In this document: positions 44,601 to 56,905 of the stretch, piece by piece
Layout of the letters: every line of letters begins with the position of its first letter
Numbering within the stretch: position 1 is the first letter of the stretch
From: Tyto alba
Taxonomy: Eukaryota; Chordata; Aves; Strigiformes; Tytonidae
Reading direction: 5' to 3'
NCBI RefSeq assembly: GCF_018691265.1
Contig: NW_024881282.1
Span: 50,041,122-50,105,121 of the forward strand
Length of the DNA: 64,000 nt
Position numbers and translations under genes: made by a program
Notes under the pieces: generated by a model
What the model was told of the DNA's origin: nothing
What the model saw: the letters and a program-made list of their open reading frames with translations, nothing else
The model's database searches: none

Positions 44601-47600
44601 ACTAGACTACCAAAAAGAAAAAGAAAAAAATCAGTGACAGCTATGACAGCTCATAAAAAAAAAAAAATGTTATTCAAGGGTGTTCAGAAATTTTCAAAGG
44701 CAGGAAAAAAGGTCTGATAAGCTCAACTCTCCTCATCTGACTGGCTTCTAAGGCTTTGAAAATCACTCCTCACTTCACATCATTTCGTACTTGGAAACCT
44801 CCCTCCTGGTACCTGTGCAAAGAGCTTGTGCAGGGTGTTGGGTGCTAATGTCCCAGAGTCAGTACTTCAAAATCTGACTTGCCCATAAAAAGGCCTTTCA
44901 AGCCATTCCACTTTGCTTAGTTTCCTTATGGTATAGCTTAGAGACTGATATTTGTGTTCACTTGGCAATTTTCAGCATGATGTATAACATGAGATTTCAT
45001 CTGTTCTCTAGAAGTACCTTGTAGAGATGTTGTCAGGCTGAGTCCTGAGAACACCAACCACGTTAAGAGCTGATTCACTTGCACTCCCTGTTGCAAGGGG
45101 GAAAAAGGACAGATTAACTGCACGACTGCAACCCTAGCACATGGACAGGAATATTCAACACTACAGGAACTGCTAATAGGATGGGGCTACAGCCTCAAGC
45201 TGACACACAGTAGCACAAGCAATCACTTTAAATATATATATAAAATTAGTTGCCATGAGGACAATACAACTAGTAACATGTAAACACTGGCCAGACCAGT
45301 GCCAAATAAGTATCTTTAAGAAACATCTTTACATTCTTTCTACTGGATTTAAGATTTCAAAAGATACTGGAATGGACCACTCAATTCAGATGCATGTGGT
45401 ATGTTCACAACATGCAAAGATTAATTCCTTTTTCTTTAGAAGAGGAGACCTTTGATATTTTAGCTCTAAAATTATTCACCTAGACATTAAATCTCTCATA
45501 TTGTTGTAATTATCTGGTAGGAAGATTTCTGTTAGAAATTAATCCTAAGAATTAATGAAGTAAAGGTGTTTTCTTTCCCCCTGTAAAAGTTGCTCAAATT
45601 GCAAGCAAACATTGATTCAGATATATCAGTGACTCCAATTTGTGCTTTCTTTCTTCATTCAGAATTGGTGCAAATAAATTTGTAAATACTTGCTTATTTT
45701 TCAATCTCAAAGACATCAATAGTCACCAAAAAAACCAGCTGCCATTTCACATTTGACTGAATTATTCAAAATTCACAGTCTGTTGAGTAGTATCAGGAAT
45801 GTTCCACTACAAGAAACAGATAGATATAACACAGGTAACCCAGGCAACTAGCCAGTACAGCCCAATGTCAGAGTCCAGACATCAAGCAATATGGGCTATT
45901 TGACATCTATTCATGCGGGAACATTATTGAGTAGAAATGCAGGGAGATTTTTGAACAACAAATAAATCTCATGATGAGCTTGTGAATAGATCAAAAGCAG
46001 AAAAGAAGTAAAATTCAATGGCTAAGTCTTTCATTATAGATGATTCACCTACCTCCAACAAAGGCAGTGACCCTATTCACAGACAATAGCATTTCTAAGT
46101 AAAAACCAAAGTTTAATTTTTCAGCGTTACCTTCTTGAAGTATTTTGTTTAGTCCACCACTATGAAATGCATTTAGACATACTGAAATGAGGCTTCCTTC
46201 AGGGATTTCAAAGTGTATATATTTAACAATATTGCCCTTTTTCCCTCATCTGACTATTTTGCATTCAGACCTGTCACTAAGGGTGAATGCTTGCAACAAT
46301 CTCTTTATACACAGAAGTTTGAATAGATGTGGTGCTGCTCATTAGAGCGCTCGGGTATAGGAGCATACCAGCCTTTGCGTTTCTGTTGACAGCCAGAGCG
46401 CACAGTATCACTACATGCAAATTCCTCTAATGCAGAGGCTTGACATACTCTGAGAAAGCATGCACGACAGTGAGCATAGAGGGGCTTAACCCCTTGTGAA
46501 TACTTTGAAATTACATGTCTCTTTTTTCAGGACTTTCTGAAGAAAAACTCATAATGGCAAGCAAAATAAAATAATCATCATGAGTTTGTATGGAAGCAGA
46601 AAATGTACCTCAAGCAACACAATGCCACAGTGGTACCAGTAAGGAGGTAACTCTACACCTCCAACACTGGGGAGCCCATCCAAGATAAAACAAATATATA
46701 TGGCTGTTGCCTACCTTGCAGGTGCAATACGTTTTCTGGAATAAGATCTGGAGGCCATCCCTACTAGCACCTTTTTGTCTCTTGAGAAAATGTGTCTTTC
46801 TGTTGTTCGTTCTCACATGGAAGCAGCCCTCTTGCTACTCTGAAGACTGGGCAGAGGGAATAGAGGATGAAGCACTTCTGGGATCTTTCTACTGCTGCCT
46901 CTCCAAAAGAAGTTAGTCCCCACAGAATTGGAGCCACCGGATATCCCACTCCATGTTTTAATTACTCCTAAATAATCTGAATTTAGGCTTGCTCTGCACA
47001 TAGATGATGTCTGTCCACTCATTGTATTTTATCTTATTTGGAAACCTTGGAGACCTTTGGAACTGCAGAATCAGGAACCTCAACACCTAAGCAGAAAGTG
47101 TTTATGTGTAAAAGTGTTTCCTGGCAAGGCAGTAATTTCCTTCCACCAAAGCTAGTGGTCACAGAGATGATGTGAAAAAAATCAATCCCACAAAAGCACA
47201 CTTACCTCAACTTGCTCAACACTGTCCAGGGAAGAACTCATAGTCTTTTCAACATAATTAACTAATAATGCTGAAGCTTAAAATGAAGCTAAGGAGTTGA
47301 GACCACTGAAACTATGAACTGCAGCTTATATCATTTGTGAAACATAAGGCATTGAAGCCCTAACACTTTATCCTTCCTGTTTCTTCTTTCCTATCATTTG
47401 TCTCTTATCTTGAACAACTTCTAAAACTGAGGTTTTAAGGTTTATTAATTTCACATGGAGTTATTAAGAACAAATGATGTGAAATAATGAGCCATTCCCT
47501 TTCCACTTTATTTTACAACATGTAACATGAATTCATGTTCAGCACTCCCTACAGTAGCCGAAGAGAATATTTGCTCATTTATTTTTCAAGCTGTTGCTTC

Positions 47601-50600
47601 AAATTTCAGCCACCTAAGAGATTTCACACAGTTAACATAAGAACCACAGTCAGGTCTTTCGACATGTTATCTGGGACTCCAAGACATGGGGTCCTCTGAA
47701 ATCCAAACTAAAAAGGAAAAATAGCTGATTAAATGTATGTAACTGCTGTCCAACCACATCCTTCAGTCTATGTTGCCTCATGTGACATGCCTGATTCACC
47801 ATGATCCTGCACAATTCACAGGCTGCAAGCATGGACTGTCTTCAGGGCTGTGACATTTCTGTTTTCCAGATCTTTATCCTGCTACTATTTCAAATGAGGA
47901 CTTTGATTTTACAAAACCTATCAAGGCAAGAACAGTCCTGATTTTATATGCAACACATGCAAGGGCAGGCACCCCAGAAGTGCTCCCTCAGCATTGTGGC
48001 TTATGCTACAGCTTGGAGAGTATGACTCCTCTAGCAAAAGGCCAGGGACTTGAACACTGACGGGCTGGTATGACCCAAGCAAAAGCAGAATTTGGAACAA
48101 ATACACATACAAGAGATCATTTAGCTGTCCTTCACCTGACAGCATTCACATTTTATGGGGAGTCATCAATACTAGGACTGTTGACCCAGTTGTGAACTGT
48201 ATTGCTCAGAAGAATACACAAAGAACAGACAAGAACAACCTCAGGCACTTTTTTATCTCTGACATCCAGAGGCAGCATCTCTACAAAATCCCACCCCTCA
48301 GGACCTGTTTCCCACAGTTACCTGGAGACCTCAACAGTGGTCCATCATAGCTTCCCGTACACTACAAAGACCAAATTCCACTCCCCATCAAGCACACTAA
48401 GAAGGAGACTCAGAAGAAAAGGCATAAAGTTGCAACACTCCCTGAAATACTAAGAAAACCTCTCCAGGCTGGGGAAGCAGAGTCTGTCCTTTTGAACATG
48501 CTGCAATGATCCAAGGAAACTGCATAATTGGAAAACTGCCACCAGAGACCCTTCCACTTATCCGGGGAGAAGTTTTTGATAGACTGGTACGGTAAATCCA
48601 CAGATTAAGAAAAAGCAAAGGTGCAGCAACAAATCACAGTTCAGGCAATCTTCATTTTACAAGTGGAGAGTTTACTGAATCACTGCCCTATGCCAGTCCA
48701 CTGTCAGAATCAACTACTGTGAGCTGCAAGGCCTCTTTAGTAACTATCTTTGGCCAGCCGAGAGACAGACCCCCAACACCCTCCCCGACAGGCATTCCCC
48801 TGGGGAAGGAATGGTGCTTCTCACAATGCCATTCCCTGGAGCAGGCTGTGCTCCCCCTAATTGCCAGGCCAATTACTCCATATGGCAATTGCACTGCAGG
48901 GAGTGATGCAGAAGGCCACTGAGCCTCCCATGATATTTCTGCCAAGGAGGGGTATGAGGTTCTTGTGTATATGATCATCAGCAAAAGTCCTAATGTATCT
49001 GCTAATGAGGGGAAGTCATACCTTCAAAAAAGGAGAGCAGCCTCCTGGGGCAGAAAGGATCTCAGAACTTTTGCAAGCCCTGAAATCGTGGAGGCAGAAA
49101 CACATTGAAGAGACAGGGACAACTGGCCAGCAAAGTTTTAAAATTCTTACTTCAAGGAAAAAATGCACTATTTCTTCACAGTCATGTCCATTTCAAATTT
49201 ATTTTTGATAAGCAAAAAAGGGTAGGACCTCATTCCAAAAATAACAGTGTCCACACTAATTTTATGTGCATTTAAAAAGAAAGTTAACTTCTTGCATCTA
49301 TTTACTGAAAACTGATTTAATAGCTAAGACTTGTTTTCAAACATCACAGTTTCCAACAGCAACACTGCATTGAAACTCAATGTTCTTTTAATCACATAAA
49401 TGCAAAGGGACTCCCAAAAGCTTTTGTGGCTCTGAATACATTTGCTTAACCTGACTTGCAAAAAAACCCGAAAAAAGATAGTAGGCATCAGCACAAAAGT
49501 GTAAGTTCAATTCATGTCAAGCTGACAGAGAGATCAAAGAAGAAAAGTAGCTCAGGGAATTTTAAATATCTATTAATTTTGCTACTAAAAATATAGCCAA
49601 ATTGAAGAGGTTTTTCACAGCCCAAAACAAAATCTTTTTCAAGTATAGTTGAGCATCTCCTTGTAGTTCCTTGACTTTCAGCAGTGAGAGCATGTAAAAT
49701 GAATCTATCATACAACAGAGTAGTCAACTGAGTCACCACTGAGTTACCTGTCAGAAGTCTGTACACACAAAGCAAGTCACATGAACATGTGGAAGCAAGG
49801 TGGAAAAAAGTTCTACTGAGCAAGTACCTGTGAGCAGAGGGATCACAGCTCTTCACTGTACCAAAGTCCAAGGAATTTACAGTGTCTGTGGTCTAGGAAT
49901 GACTTATTAAATGCGAAGATCAGTCTGAAATGGTCACTAGTGATCAGGCTCCCACTGATATGCAACATTTCTGTGCTCATATAGGTCCTAAATTCATTGC
50001 AGATGTACAATACAGACCTGTTAATAAACTCGTATGTTTATCCAAAGTTAAAAAGTTAATCCTATAAAGGTGTTTACATTCTAGAAACGTACAATGTCTT
50101 ATTAAACTATCATTTTAGCCACTTCTATATAGTCAAACGATATAAATGTGACGATTACAGTCTACTGATTCCAGGGAGGGAAGAAAAACCTTTAGAAAAA
50201 GTGTGTTTTATGGGGAAAAAAGGATAATCTGGGAATAACCACTCTTTCCATCATGTCTTGAAAAAGCTCTGAGTTCGAATGATTTTATCTAGCACTATTA
50301 TTATACACCATCTTTTTCAATGTCACATGATGATCTAGAAAAAGTTCTCTATAATGTACAGAAAATATAAAGCTTACAGATGCTAACTGAAACAAGGTTA
50401 TCTTGTCAGGATTAATGCTTTGTCTGATGCAAAAGCAAAATCCTGAACCAATCTTGAACCTAACAGATTGAGGGAGTGGTAGGTTTGTTCAAAGTGTGCC
50501 TGAAACAGCACCATCATGTTGATGTTCTGTTGACCTGGCACTGCGACAACTTCAGCCACAGCTGGAATCAAACCAAAACAACTAAAATTAACAGATATAA

Positions 50601-51614
50601 GGCCCTTCTCTGTAAACTTTTCTTTGGCTTCAACAATGCTCTCAGGTTTAGAGTATTTGCCTTAACTTTCCAAAATCGTCAAGAAATAAAAAAATCCTTT
50701 ACAGTAACATCAGAAGGTCTGCCAGCTCTAAGAAGTAGCTAACAGAATTTGTTGCATGCTGAGCTTGGTTTGGACAGAGAAAGAGATACAACTGCAAAAT
50801 CATGTGTCCTCTGGAGTCGATTCTTTCCCAGCAGAAACCCATATTCCTAAATAACAGGTTTTGGCAAGTAAATTATTAACATTAATTTTACAGCAATAAA
50901 ACCTACTTTCATTTGCATGTGTACAACCTTATTGAGTTTTAGGAGACTGTATACATGGAAATGAAGGCAGTGATTAGCCCACAGACCTAAACTCATTGAA
51001 AGCAATGGCAAACCTCCCCTTGGCCTTCTGTAGCATCAGAGTTGGACCTATAAATATATAATTAAGCTATACTTACAAAACTGTAATGGTAGATCACCCA
51101 AAAAATCTCAATTAAAAATTTATGGGACCATATTCCATCCAGTAATTTGATGCCATCTGATAGAAAGATGACGACAGGCACAAGAACCGCTTCCAAAGCT
51201 GCAGCATTAAGTAATTAAGCCCTAGGCATAGTTAGCTCTTTACGGATACCAGCCATGTTTTGTCTTACTTCCATACTTTTATCTCTGCATACAAAGAAAA
51301 TACCCAGGAACATGCTGGGTGAGAGAATTAGACTAAACATATGTGGTATGCTCAGTCCTTGAGCCAGTATTCAATCCAGATTAGTGCATAGTTGTGAATG
51401 TTAAATTACAATCTTTTCAGCTCTGTACAGACACAAATTTTAAGGTTCTTTCTGTAAGATGGTATTTGGGCTACACATAGTAGCTACATGTATGAACGTC
51501 TCTTCTGGAAGCAAAATTTTTTACTGAAATATTCCAGACAATAAAAAGATAGGTGCGTGGTTTGAGGACTTTTTTCATTACCCCTAACTGGTTTGGTTTC
51601 TGCCTGAAGGCAGA

Positions 51615-51790
51615 ATCCCCGGGGTTTCTTTTCCTGATGGGCCCACTGACCCCCGAGAGGAGGGCCGGGTGCGCAGGCGGGCAGCCGTGGTGGCACTGCG
51701 CAGCGCGGCAGGGTGCCCAGGCCCCTCAGGGAGGGGAACCTGGAGCTGGCCCACCCCAACGCCACTGCAGACCCCAGCCAGGGCACTGGG
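51615..51790. other. GC- and CpG-rich patch inside TPH2 intron 8
   Basis: This patch is sharply more GC-rich than the surrounding AT-rich intron, with about nine CpG between 51618 and 51720, including 'gccgggtgcgcaggcgg' and 'gcgcagcgcgg'. Overlapping open frames on both strands (85-114 codons) are a side effect of the composition. It could be a small CpG island, an alternative promoter or a degraded GC-rich insertion. I see no promoter motif that decides. Confidence 0.6.
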
Positions 51791-53045
51791 CAGCTGCATT
51801 CGGGGAGCTGCTCCCAAAAGAACCCCACCTGCAGTCACCAATACTTTTTTTGCACAGCACTCCTCAGCTGCTCTGGCTCCAGGGAAAGCATGGATAAAGC
51901 CAACTCCTCCACCCCTGCGCCCACACCACAGACATTCCCCTGCTCCTAAGTGAGACTGAAATTAGTTGCCACATGCTGAACTCCTTCATTTCCCCATACA
52001 CCTGTGTGCTGCTCCTGGAGGATCTCCATGTCTTGTACAACTGACTCCAGTAATCACCACTCTATGTTACAGAATCCTACAGATTTGAGTATGTAAACAA
52101 ACACAACAGAAAAAGCAAGGAGCATTATAAAGTTTATTTTGTTAGTTTGCTTCGACACCTGTATGTTCCTCTGAGAACACTTCTTAACGTAGCATGGAAT
52201 GTACTGTGGTACACAAATAAAGCTTTAGCAGCACAAGACCCCCGCAGTTCTGGACTGTACATAAATGCATTTTACAAGTGAGTTTCACATGTATGTGTTA
52301 CGACCTAAGAAAACTAAGTGTAGCAGAGTCAGTATGAATGATATCTACATAGAGGCTAGGATTATCTCTTTCCTTCAACACAGCGGTGAAAGCACAGGGG
52401 CAGTTATGAACAGAAATGGCATTATATTCCAAACCTTTCCTTTACTGTTTTTTTTCCCCCATCTTCTTTATTTAAACTGCATTCCCATAACTTACGTGCT
52501 TTGTTTGTAGCTGTTACCCAAAATGCTTGTGCTATTGCTGCTCACTGAAAGCATATGCTGGGTCCTTTCTTTTGTCCCAGTTATATATGTTCTATAAAAG
52601 ACATTTTAAGCCTTTTTGCTAATACATTTCCTACCCTAGGTCAAAGGAGAAAACAAATATGCAAAAAACCCTATCAAAATTCATAGATGCTTTCCACCTA
52701 TTCCTCAGACTTTCTCAACCAGATCCAAAACCAAAATGGTAGATGCTTGTCACTTGCATGCACTCCTAAATTCCATAAATTTCCTCTGAACTCTTTTTTT
52801 GGAGGCTCACTTTCATTACTGTTGTAGCAGAGTACACGTTCAGAGTGTGAGCTATTGAACTACCAGCAAAGATTACTACTGCAGAATCTGCAATTTCTTA
52901 ATGAAAATGAAGTTGCTTCTGAAAATATACAAACGTAATTAGCAAGGCAGTGCTGTGTGAAATTTGCACCATTCTCTTGTTAACCTATATGTCAAAATGT
53001 ATTACTTGTGTGCATGTATATTTGCATTTGCAGTTCAGTAACCTC

Positions 53046-53221
53046 ACAGATTATGATCTAACCACTTTTGGAAACATAATGCTACAAGAAATAAAAACAA
53101 ATCCAGTGTCTGGATGTAATTTGTTATTTTATTAGAGGCTTATTCTTTAGCATTTCTAACTGCTTAGGGCTTGATCTTCATAAACTGCACCCTGTCTAAA
53201 AGTGGTTAGATCATAATCTGT
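53046..53221. repeat. Perfect 24-bp inverted repeat with 128-bp loop
   Basis: The 24-bp arm starting ACAGATTATGATC at 53046-53069 is the exact reverse complement of 53198-53221. The first bases outside and inside the arms do not pair, so the match is exactly 24 bp. The loop contains its own small palindrome ATCCAG-TGT-CTGGAT at 53101-53115, not centred on the same axis. It lies within TPH2 intron 8, so the pre-mRNA could fold into a long stem. It could be a MITE-like remnant or an RNA structure. Confidence 0.95.
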
Positions 53222-56200
53222 ACTATTTCTACAGCAAAATTTCTAATTCCTTCCCTGCTCCCAATTATGTGAAATCAGTTCTCTCTTGCATTCAACTTCT
53301 CATTACAGGGTTGGGCCCAAGCATACAAACATACAAGCACGTTATAGAACAACACTATTTCTAGTTACTTGTAAGTGCAAATTTTGTCTGTTAAGGGAAC
53401 TTCAGATTGTCTCAAGAAGCAGGTCACTGACCTGACCAACTGGGCACCCTCACAGCAAGAGGCGAACCCTGCTTCACATTCTTAACTTTGAGTGACATAG
53501 CTCAAAGCACAAAATGTTTCATTTCTAGGTGTAACACATCCCATGTTGACCTACTTAGTCCAAAAACCAGTTAAAGCAGGAGGTTTGTATTTTAAAATGT
53601 TTTGCAAAGCAGTATTTTATACCACCCTCTACAAATAAACAAAAAAAAAAACATCACAATTCCAACATCAGTAGTCCAGCTCCCCACCTTCACTGCAGTG
53701 GCTGACACACAATTTTTCCACCATCTAAATTACTTCTCTCATCCCCTCACAGAATTTGCAGGAGCAGAATCCCCGCTTTGTACCTTCTGCTGCTTAGAAT
53801 TTGCAGGGACTCGTATCCTAGAATAGCGATGCTGGTTGATAAATATGGATCCACTGAACCTTACTTCCCTTCTCCATGCAGCCCATTTCTCCTGTCCCTA
53901 AGCAGCAAACCATGTCAGCTCTACGACATCAGGTCCACTCTTCCTGCTATACAAAAGGCTCCCATTTTTATAACAAGCACATTCAAAACTAGCTTAGCTC
54001 CACAGAGCTGCTCTTAACCAAAACTCAGATTAGGGATCAACCTCATTTACCCCACTCCCCAGCCTGGTGATTGAGATATCCTCTCTCTTTCTTTTCCAGT
54101 TCTAGCTGGAAACGTGGAAAGTGTTCAGGGAAGAAATAACATGCTTGAAGTTACAGAGCATCTTCCACATCACGAATAACTAAACAATTGTTTTTCAATG
54201 CAGAAAAGGAAAAAACTAAGGGAGAAAATTAAACAGTTCTGTAAAGTCACAATGTCATAGAAAAAGCATACAGGGATGATTTGATCATTCCCTCTTCAAA
54301 TACAGAAAAGCTAGTAGGAAACAGGTTACAAACAACAGAAGGAGATAGTTCACCAGACAGTGAATAGTTGAGCCATAGATGTTACTCCAGGTACTGAAAA
54401 TTTACATGTCTTCAAAGATGAACAGCTGTCTCTGGACAGAAATCCATTCAGGACAAACACACAGAAACCACATTTTGCTCAAGAGTTCCCCAAATTTCTG
54501 AGTAGTCAGAAATCTGGAAAACATTTTAAAACAATCAGATATGCTCATCCTGTTCTTAATCTATTCTAAGCAGCTGCTTAGGACTGCACTTGGGCACGAG
54601 GCACCAGCCACTTGGCCTGACCAGCACAGCAATTCTTACAGATACGAACCTGGGAACAAACTTTCTCCAAACTCAGAACAAAGGCCTCAACAAACTGTCA
54701 CAATTCCTGCAGAAAACATTGAGCGTTTGCTCCCATTTCAGCAACAGAACTCTTCAAATTCTCCCTGCAGTAACTTCTCTGGAGTGCTAGTTTATTTTTA
54801 TGTAGTACAGAGACATTTGGTTTTGAGCTACAAAGCTAGTTAGGTATTGCTGCTGAGATTTTGTTCTTGTGTCATGAATCTCTGATGGGATGACCGTGAA
54901 AATGCACTGCAGGGCAGCACTGCAGTATTCTAAAATATTAAATATTGATTCCTGGAATCTACAAAGTTTTTTCCCCTTTAGTCCTGTTCTGTGATATATG
55001 TACTATCTTTCCTTCCCACCTATTTGGATACGCATACTGTAGGTCAGACCTGACATCCATGCTTCAGCAACTTTATCAAAAAGTATTGCCGAAAGAAACC
55101 CTTAAAAAAATGGAAATCATTACCTGATATTAATTGCTTTTGAACATTACGCAGAGCAAACCCACAAATTAAGGCACGCTTTTAGAGCAGCAGTCAACGT
55201 GCCCAGCAACACCTCTCCAATCAAAGGAAAGTAATCCATCAGTAAGTTATCCTTCTCACCTGATTCAAACAGACCTCTATGACTTTGTAATGGTTAAGAA
55301 AGCCACAAGGTTTATTCAGCTTTCTCTTCTGTTTCTTTTAGAAGGTCTTGCAGTCGGGCAATGTCCAACTATATCTGCATATGGGCGTTTTTGCCAGGTG
55401 AAAGTCAGGGACAGAAATATAGCCCAGCACATCTACTGATGAACAATATGGATCACAGTATTTCCAGTCGTATGCTGTGTGGCAGGACAAGGTCTGGCTA
55501 TGGTGATCCATCATAACTGATTTCAGCTTTATAGTCCTAGCTTTTACCCTGGGAATTGGTTCATCTTCCTTAAGTGACACATATCCCAAATCAGAGTCAT
55601 TTCATATGTCTCCTGTAAGTCCGTCAAAATTTGCTCAAGCAGTTTTTGAATTATATTCACTCCCAGCTCTTGGTGCTGCAGCTCCTTTATTCATTAACTA
55701 CAGATGTAGCCGAAAGCAAACCCCTGTGTAAGAAACTCCATTATGTCACCACTGGACTTAGGGTACTCACCATGCTCACTCTTGGCATTTGTCACACAAT
55801 CATGGCATGCGATTGGGACACAGGAAAAAGACTGAGCAGAGATTTGAATGTTAAACTTCAATATGCTCAGTGACTGCCATAGCTCTTGGGCTATAATACC
55901 TGGTTTCAGTTGGCCAATACAGAATTATTTTTATATGGCAGAATAGCTTCAGCAGGGGAGCTAATCACAGACTTACAACAGTGGTTAGTTCACTGTCTAT
56001 CATTTTGTAACTATGAATGAGAAACATGCAAGCAGTTTTGATTTTTCAGATGCACAGTGGGAATGTTCGAAAATCTCAAATATTTTCGTAGTTTTCTTCT
56101 CGGCTCCATTTGTTCATTCATGGAGGAAGACAGTAATCTAGTTCACAAGCTGTACTTATGGCCTAGCACTATCAAATAGCCCCTCTGGGAAATCTAATCT

Positions 56201-56871
56201 GTTGTTTGTGAAGATGAGAGACTGCAACAGTCTGCTCTGTCTAGTGAGACCACAAACTCTGTATCTAACGTAAGTTACCAAATGCAACTCAATCTTTATG
56301 TACAACACTCCTCATTTCTTCCATTATGGTTATCTCCTCAGCAAACATAACATGCAATTGTCCTGAATTATGTGCCAGTTCTTCAGAGTGGGAGAAGAAC
56401 TAGAACGAAGCTAACAAGACCAGATAACATAGATCCTGAGAGAAGACAGGCAAGTGAGCTTACATGAATTACCACTGACTTCTTCCAGAGAGGCAGTTCT
56501 GAATGTTATTTTTATCTCAGCATATATATCTAAAATATTTTTTGTGACACATATACAGATAAATTAAAGTCAGCTCTAGAAATAAACCATTGACCTCAGT
56601 CATCATCCAGGCAAGGTAAAACATTTAGATTCATAACAAGCCTGAAATGCATTTACAAGGCCTCATCACAAACAATTCCTTCAAATTCAGAAGTAACTTG
56701 CTCATGTGGTTTTCTGCATAAAGACTATCAAAAACAAGAGAAATTTATTGATTTCTACTGTCCCACACACTGTTAAAATAACAGAACAAATATCAAGAAA
56801 GATTAAAACTTAACAATTTTACAGTTCTAGAGAAGATGTAAACATAGCTTCCAGTAAGAAACCACTTGGAT

Positions 56872-56905
56872 AAAAAAAAAAAAAAAAAAAAACAAAAAAA
56901 CAAAA
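56872..56905. repeat. A-rich tract (21 A, then interrupted A runs)
   Basis: A run of 21 A is followed by C, seven A, C and five A. It is a plausible old retroposon tail or slippage tract. No retrocopy body is recognisable upstream. Confidence 0.9.

Noticed and set aside
46336..46400. Possible tRNA-derived SINE head ('attagagcgctcggg')
   Set aside because: No A and B boxes at proper spacing and no cloverleaf could be drawn.
51553..51953. Overlapping 78-114 codon frames in the GC patch
   Set aside because: Open on both strands because stop codons are rare in GC-rich DNA; no conserved motif.
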